Below, in pieces: positions 23,001 through 25,965 of a stretch of DNA of 25,965 nt. The position numbers were made by a program, and so were the translations under genes. This stretch comes from an uncultured Alistipes sp. (GTDB taxonomy: Bacteria; Bacteroidota; Bacteroidia; Bacteroidales; Rikenellaceae). The stretch covers positions 1-25,965 of the forward strand of contig CAAGHX010000105.1 in NCBI GenBank assembly GCA_900769745.1, in the 5' to 3' direction. The first letter of the stretch is position 1, and each line of letters begins with the position of its first letter. Under the pieces are notes generated by a model. It was not told the DNA's origin and made no database searches. It worked only from the letters and a program-made list of their open reading frames with translations.

Positions 23001-23616
23001 GCGTCATCACCTCTTGGCAAGAGTAGGCTTCTTCGATGCTTACGGAACAGATAAAAGCATCATCATCACCCACACCGAGGGTTGTCCTTGCTGCGGAGGC
23101 GTGAAGCGTTCGACGACAATCCCCACACCACGACAGAACAGCATAAACGCATATAGCGAGGCTTGGGCTTTGTGTGACTTCATAGCTCCTGAGTCGTTTG
23201 GCGACCACATTGGGGCTTTTGCCGTAACGGTTGGCAAGGAGTGGGCCGAGGAGTTGGAGCAACTGAAAGAGGCTGGCGAAATTTACGACTCGATATTGAT
23301 GCAGAGCATTGGCGACCGCCTTGTTGAGGCTGCAAGCGAGTGGCTGCACGCAAAGGTAAGACGCGAGATGTGGGGCTATGATACCGAGGAGAATATATCT
23401 ATTAAGGAGATGTTCCAGGCTCGATACAAGGGTATCCGTCCAGCTATCGGCTATCCATCTTTGCCCGACCAGCGCAATATCTTCCCCGTTGGCGAGTTGC
23501 TCGGTATCGACAAGATTGGAATCTCGCTTACTGAGAATGGAGCGATGTATCCACAATCGTCGGTTTGCGGATTATACCTTGCATCGCCACACGCGAAGTA
23601 TTTTATCTTAGATTAG
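20092..23616 (+). CDS. metH: Cobalamin-dependent methionine synthase
   Basis: A 1174-aa protein with all four MetH modules. The homocysteine domain (about 1-320) has Zn ligands Cys243 (LNCSFG) and Cys306/Cys307 (GGCCGSTPDH). The pterin-binding domain (about 350-610) opens with INVGERCNVAGSRKF. The cap and cobalamin-binding domain (about 630-880) has the axial His752 in GDVHDIGKN and GLSGLITPSLDEM. The C-terminal AdoMet reactivation domain ends PAIGYPSLPDQ and GISLTENGAMYPQSSVCGLYL. It transfers the methyl group from methyl-THF through cobalamin to homocysteine, so it needs the B12 imported by the operon at 2848-9921. An unusual CPCC (residues 998-1001) lies in the activation domain. Its 3' end overlaps the convergent LysO gene by 4 bp. 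Confidence 0.97.
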   Translation: MATIHEIIGRRILVLDGAIGTMIQRHNLSEEDFRGQLFANHTVKLAGNNDILCLTRPDIISALHREYLEAGADIISTCSFNAQAISQAEYSTTQYVHEINLAAARLARAEADRMNALTPDKPRFVAGSVGPTGKTASMSPDVENPAFRAVDFDMLQSAYIEQIDALMEGGADLLLFETIFDTLNVNAAIAAAEEVFAKRGSRLPIMLSATLADSSGRMLAGQTLEAFLCSISHANIFSVGLNCSFGAEQMLPHLKEISDIAPWWVSAHPNAGIPNSLGAYDQTPEMMARNIESYINQGIVNIVGGCCGSTPDHICAIAEVASKATSIRQPSSGNLPRLAGIDAFRSNGAFINVGERCNVAGSRKFLRLIKEKSYNEALTIARSQVRAGAMILDVNMDDAMLDTQSEMVNFLNLMASDPEIARLPLMVDSSRFEVIEAALKTIQGKAIVNSLSLKEGEKVFLERARKVRDLGAALIVMAFDEQGQATTFERKIEVCARAYKLLTEQLSFNPKDIIFDPNVLTIATGIKEHDSYALDFIKATGWIHNNLPYASVSGGVSNLSFSLRGNNFLREAMHAVFLYHAIKAGMDMAIVNPSTAVMYEDIPKPLLEALEDIILMRRDDATERLLAIAEQYKDKPAEIQAVAIDRATIPVEERLSQALQRGDDEHLQEDIDEALTKYPTPSSIIEGPLMSGMTLVGELFGQGKMFLPQVVKTARTMKRAVEILQPHITASQSSSTIKYGRYLLATVKGDVHDIGKNIAAVVLGCNNFEVVDLGVMVAAEDIVKTAIEQKVDYIGLSGLITPSLDEMCRVASELRSAGVNVPLFIGGATTSPLHTAVKIAPLYDGPVFHVKDAAQNPILAMQLAGKEREKVIACLKYEQEQLRQTMQTANHAESDGSQNIEHRKKIDWQSENLYPPTFKGVKTIEKISISELRPYINWRHFLNLWGTRPETAEAENIISAAEAMLDELQERHHLLARVGFFDAYGTDKSIIITHTEGCPCCGGVKRSTTIPTPRQNSINAYSEAWALCDFIAPESFGDHIGAFAVTVGKEWAEELEQLKEAGEIYDSILMQSIGDRLVEAASEWLHAKVRREMWGYDTEENISIKEMFQARYKGIRPAIGYPSLPDQRNIFPVGELLGIDKIGISLTENGAMYPQSSVCGLYLASPHAKYFILD

Positions 23617-24242
23617 TTAAACGAACAGAAGAAGGGGACGAGAAAAGGCACCGAGAAATCGACCACCACACCGTGGAGAATCGAGACAAAGAGCCAATCA
23701 CGACCCGAAAAACGAGTAATGACAGGGAGCGTAACATCGATAGTTGTTGCGCCTCCTGCGCATATGGGCCCCAGTGGAGAGAACCATCGCACCATAAATG
23801 GCGCCAGCAAAAGGGTCATAAGTTCACGGAAAACATTTGCTATAAGAGTAATGGTTCCCAGCTCGGCGGCAGCTTGCAAGCCTATATGGGCCTCCTTGAG
23901 CGATGAGACCAAAATCGACGAGAGCGAGTAGTAGCCAAAACCACATCCTACGGCCATTACCTCGGTGGTGCTCCAGCGAACAAGGGCAAACGAGATAAGG
24001 AAAGTAGAGAGAATTGTGCCGATGATGGTTGCACAAGGTACAAGGATAGTTCGGGGTGTGATGCTGCGAAGAATCTCTTTCAGGCGCGAATCACTGCCGA
24101 TGCCTATACCCACCTGGAACATCAGAGCATACAACACAACAAGCGATAAAGCACCTCCCAGCCACCAATTAGGTAACCAACCCAAACGGCCAACCACACA
24201 GCCCGCGACAAAAGAGCCGACGATAAGAATACTTCCCTTCAT
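23613..24242 (-). CDS. lysO: LysO-type lysine exporter, C-terminal part encoded separately
   Basis: A 209-aa polytopic protein matching the C-terminal two thirds of LysO (YbjE, DUF340). Landmarks are LMFQVGIGIGSD (about 40-51), VGCGFGYYSLSSILVSS (about 98-114, the G-G-GwYSLss motif), LGTITLIANVFRELMTLLLAP (about 128-148) and GGATTIDVTLPVITRFSG (about 163-180, the GGATsMD--LP motif). LysO exports lysine and toxic analogues in E. coli as a single chain of about 300 aa. Here the N-terminal part is a separate gene 2 nt upstream, an arrangement I recall as common in Bacteroidales, so both genes are probably needed for one transporter. The stop overlaps that of metH on the other strand. Confidence 0.85.
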   Translation of the reverse strand: MKGSILIVGSFVAGCVVGRLGWLPNWWLGGALSLVVLYALMFQVGIGIGSDSRLKEILRSITPRTILVPCATIIGTILSTFLISFALVRWSTTEVMAVGCGFGYYSLSSILVSSLKEAHIGLQAAAELGTITLIANVFRELMTLLLAPFMVRWFSPLGPICAGGATTIDVTLPVITRFSGRDWLFVSILHGVVVDFSVPFLVPFFCSFN

Positions 24243-24244
24243 AG

Positions 24245-24523
24245 TTATTTGTCGGTTTTTGCCTTGAAGAATCTATTATAAACAATCTTAGCGGCCACAA
24301 CACTACCCAGCGTGGCAGCAATAGCGATAACTGCAGCCTCGCCGCCCAACGTTGGAAGGTTGCTCATAAGCGTTTCGTTATTACCAATCTCGCAGCCCAT
24401 CACAAAGAGCAGAATCATAATGGTAATAGTAGTTGAGGTAGAAACGTGCTCTACCCCACGCCATCGACGCAGGAGATATCCCACGCCAATTCCCACAAAC
24501 ATTATCGCTAAAATATAAAACAT
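24245..24523 (-). CDS. lysO: LysO-type exporter, N-terminal part (small membrane protein)
   Basis: A 92-aa protein with about three membrane segments (MFYILAIMFVGIGVGYLL, then TTITIMILLFVMGCEIGNN and a third around AAVIAIAATLGSVVAAKIVY). The LLF-MG-EIG-N pattern is that of the LysO N-terminus. The start at 24523 is preferred over an in-frame ATG at 24556, because 24556-24563 is the predicted -7 box. It lies 2 nt upstream of the C-terminal half and is translated with it. Confidence 0.8.
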   Translation of the reverse strand: MFYILAIMFVGIGVGYLLRRWRGVEHVSTSTTITIMILLFVMGCEIGNNETLMSNLPTLGGEAAVIAIAATLGSVVAAKIVYNRFFKAKTDK

Positions 24524-24555
24524 AGTATCAGGTTTTGGCTCTGCTAAACTGGCCA

Positions 24556-24586
24556 CAAATTTACACCTTTTAGCTTCGAAATCAAA
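24556..24586 (-). promoter_or_regulatory. Promoter of the split lysO operon
   Basis: On the minus strand a -33 TTTG (24586-24583), a 19-nt spacer and a -7 TAAATTTG (24563-24556) match the Bacteroidota consensus, 33 nt before the chosen start codon. Confidence 0.75.
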
Positions 24587-24730
24587 CCCTGAGCCAAAAA
24601 TCTGCTGCTCAAAAAATTTTGCGACAAATTTCGGTGGAGATTTTTTCTCTTATAAAGAGAAACTTGAAAAAAAATTGAGGTTTCACGAAAAAATATACTA
24701 CTTTGTGATACATAATACCAAATTTGTTAT

Positions 24731-24738
24731 TATATTTG
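24731..24738 (+). promoter_or_regulatory. Candidate -7 box for the PspC-PadR operon
   Basis: TATATTTG fits TAnnTTTG and lies 40 nt before the ATG at 24779. The nearest upstream TTTG (24702-24705) is 25 nt away, longer than usual, so the assignment is weak. The rest of 24587-24778 is AT-rich with no gene visible. Confidence 0.4.
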
Positions 24739-24778
24739 CAATACAGAAATATTCACTTCGATAAATTTCTATTGCAAA

Positions 24779-25294
24779 ATGAAAGAAACAATTAATGTAA
24801 ATCTTGCTCAACAGGCCTTCACGATGGATATGGATGCCTACACGACTCTCAATCGTTATCTCGACGAGATTGCTTGCCGTCTGCCCGATGGCGACAGCGA
24901 GACGATGAACGACATTGAGGGCCGCATAGCCGAGATATTCCGCGAGAAGGTGCCATCACCAATGATGGTGATAACCAATGGCATTGTGCTCAGCACGATG
25001 AATCAGCTGGGTAGCCCCGAGAACTTCGGCGAGCCAGTGCGTCCATTGGGAGAGAAGGCCGACCCTACGGCCGTGACCTACGATGCTCCAAAGAAATTCT
25101 ATCGTTCGCGCAGCGACCGTTCGATTGCGGGAGTGTGTGGCGGAATAGGAAAGTATTTTGGCATCGACCCTACACTGGTGCGACTCCTGGCCATTGTGGG
25201 TGTATTCTTGGCTTGTACTACCCTGCTGCTCTATCTAATTATCTGGGCTATCATACCTCAGGAGCCAGCAAAACCTTTTGACTTGAACAAATAA
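24779..25294 (+). CDS. PspC-domain membrane protein
   Basis: A 171-aa protein. Residues about 1-95 form a soluble, acidic helical region (MDAYTTLNRYLDEIACRL, then DIEGRIAEIFREK) of the kind found before PspC domains in Bacteroidota. Residues about 107-165 are the PspC domain: FYRSRSDRSIAGVCGGIGKYFGIDPTLVRL (two parts), then one or two membrane segments (AIVGVFLACTTLLLYLIIWAIIP). PspC-like proteins act in envelope-stress signalling; here a partner regulator is the PadR protein 21 nt downstream. In relatives I recall, the PadR gene usually comes first, so the order here is reversed. Confidence 0.85.
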   Translation: MKETINVNLAQQAFTMDMDAYTTLNRYLDEIACRLPDGDSETMNDIEGRIAEIFREKVPSPMMVITNGIVLSTMNQLGSPENFGEPVRPLGEKADPTAVTYDAPKKFYRSRSDRSIAGVCGGIGKYFGIDPTLVRLLAIVGVFLACTTLLLYLIIWAIIPQEPAKPFDLNK

Positions 25295-25301
25295 CCATTA
25301 G

Positions 25302-25310
25302 AGAGGAGGT
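25302..25310 (+). promoter_or_regulatory. Strong Shine-Dalgarno sequence before the PadR gene
   Basis: AGAGGAGGT (25302-25310) ends 5 nt before the ATG at 25316. A near-perfect anti-SD match is unusual here, because almost no other gene in the window has one, in keeping with Bacteroidota. Confidence 0.6.
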
Positions 25311-25315
25311 ATTCT

Positions 25316-25714
25316 ATGAACGAGGACAATGTAAAAGTACAGATGCGAAAAGGCATCTTGGAGTATTGCATCTTGGCAATGCTATCGCGTGAGGATTCAT
25401 ACGCTCCCAAAATCATTGCAGAGCTTAAGGAGGCTCAGATGATTGTGGTTGAAGGTACGCTCTACCCTATTCTTACACGATTGAAGAATGCAGGTTTGCT
25501 TTCATACCGCTGGGAGGAGTCACCACAAGGCCCACCACGCAAATACTATATCCTAACTGACTCGGGCCACAAACAGCTTCAGATGCTCGACGAGGCTTGG
25601 GATGAGATGGTAGCGCAGATTAACGCTATACGCCACGGACAGAAGCCCGAGCCAGCAAAGCAGGCCAAGGAGGAGATTATAGAGCCAGAGGTGGTGGAAA
25701 ACCCTGAGATGTAG
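25316..25714 (+). CDS. PadR family transcriptional regulator
   Basis: A 132-aa protein with the PadR winged-helix: RKGILEYCILAMLSREDSYAPKI (about 11-33), EGTLYPILTRLKNAGLL (about 46-62, the recognition helix with the eGTLYp-L-RL motif) and the wing RWEESPQGPPRKYYILTDSG (about 65-84). A short Pro/Glu-rich tail follows (about 105-132). PadR proteins are dimeric repressors, often tied to envelope or efflux genes. The PspC gene lies 21 nt upstream and an exported-protein gene 150 nt downstream; the repeats in that gap are candidate operator sites. Confidence 0.92.
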   Translation: MNEDNVKVQMRKGILEYCILAMLSREDSYAPKIIAELKEAQMIVVEGTLYPILTRLKNAGLLSYRWEESPQGPPRKYYILTDSGHKQLQMLDEAWDEMVAQINAIRHGQKPEPAKQAKEEIIEPEVVENPEM

Positions 25715-25734
25715 GCCAACAAGCAACAACTATT

Positions 25735-25792
25735 ACGACCAATCGGGCAGCAGCTTACAATCGGGCACAACCGCCACGACCAATCGGGCAGC
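25735..25792. repeat. Short direct repeats in the PadR-downstream spacer
   Basis: ACGACCAATCGGGCAGC occurs exactly at 25735-25751 and 25776-25792. A shorter copy with the core CAATCGGGCA lies between them (25758-25767), so the core appears three times, starting at 25740, 25758 and 25781. A second word, ACAACTATT, flanks the block at 25726-25734 and 25798-25806. No ORF covers it. It could be an operator array or a replication-slippage product. Confidence 0.6.
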
Positions 25793-25813
25793 GCTCGACA
25801 ACTATTGCAATTA

Positions 25814-25829
25814 TCTCGTTATTGCGAGA
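25814..25829. promoter_or_regulatory. Small inverted repeat upstream of the last gene
   Basis: TCTCG (25814-25818) and CGAGA (25825-25829) flank 6 nt. There is no T-run behind it, so it is not a terminator. It may be a regulator half-site pair or a leader hairpin of the gene at 25865. Confidence 0.35.
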
Positions 25830-25864
25830 GAATTTACGACAAACAACAATTAACTTAAACAACA

Positions 25865-25965
25865 ATGAGAAAGACACTTATATGTGGCCTCGCGTTGGCC
25901 ATAGCTTCGCTCCCAGCAGCATATGCAGAAAATAGCATTATCAGTAACAACCACCCCATCTCGGC
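25865..25965 (+). CDS. Exported protein, 3'-truncated by window edge
   Basis: Only the first 33 residues are visible. MRKTLICGLALAIASLPAAYA is a Sec signal peptide with a probable cleavage after AYA, followed by ENSIISNNHPIS. There is no lipobox, so the product is periplasmic or outer-membrane. It is the third gene after PspC and PadR and may be their target, but the visible part does not identify a family. Confidence 0.6.
   Translation, partial: MRKTLICGLALAIASLPAAYAENSIISNNHPIS

Noticed and set aside
25735..25792. A CRISPR-like array
   Set aside because: There are only two full and one partial short repeat with unequal spacing, and no cas genes are nearby.

Overview
The window is a piece of a Bacteroidales (Bacteroidota) chromosome. 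The signs are recurrent -33 TTTG / -7 TAnnTTTG promoters, very few Shine-Dalgarno sequences, many lipoproteins with short signal peptides, and Bacteroidota-type families (DUF4465, BtuG-like propeller, fimbrillin-like domain, 6-bladed propeller lipoprotein). The fairly GC-rich, GAG-rich coding suggests an Alistipes/Rikenellaceae-like member, but this is inference. I see no IS element, phage, CRISPR array or integrase.

Layout. (1) 1-2806, +: a tight operon with the 3' part of an ABC-F ATPase, rlmB, a YgjP-type zinc metallopeptidase and a DUF1232 membrane protein, closed by a terminator that overlaps the last stop codon. (2) 2848-9921, +: a vitamin B12 uptake operon. A Bacteroidota promoter leads into a cobalamin riboswitch, a long structured leader and an intrinsic terminator that ends just before the first start codon. 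Then come a 38-aa peptide, a fimbrillin-like/DUF4465 lipoprotein, a second lipoprotein, a BtuG-like propeller lipoprotein, a BtuB-like TonB-dependent receptor, a nitroreductase-family protein and a terminator. (3) 10056-14091, -: a gingipain-like (clan CD) lipoprotein, a sugar-isomerase-fold lipoprotein and an NhaC-type antiporter. (4) 14165-16777, +: a large lipoprotein with one intact and one decayed transglutaminase-like domain; its 3' end overlaps convergent cutC. (5) 16751-18721, -: cutC behind a 6-bladed propeller lipoprotein gene. (6) 18884-23616, +: tRNA-Thr(GGT) with its own promoter and terminator, then metF-metH from its own promoter. (7) 23613-24523, -: a LysO-type lysine exporter split into two genes. 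(8) 24731-25965, +: a PspC-domain protein, a PadR regulator and the start of an exported protein, with a repeat-bearing spacer between the last two.

Functional theme: the B12 uptake operon and the B12-dependent methionine synthase (MetH) lie about 10 kb apart. Import is placed under riboswitch control, while metF-metH has no recognisable B12 riboswitch. The main novelty candidates are the riboswitch expression platform together with the 38-aa ORF behind it, the fimbrillin/DUF4465 fusion and the nitroreductase at the end of the operon, the long imperfect palindrome at 9954-10041, and the gingipain-like lipoprotein.
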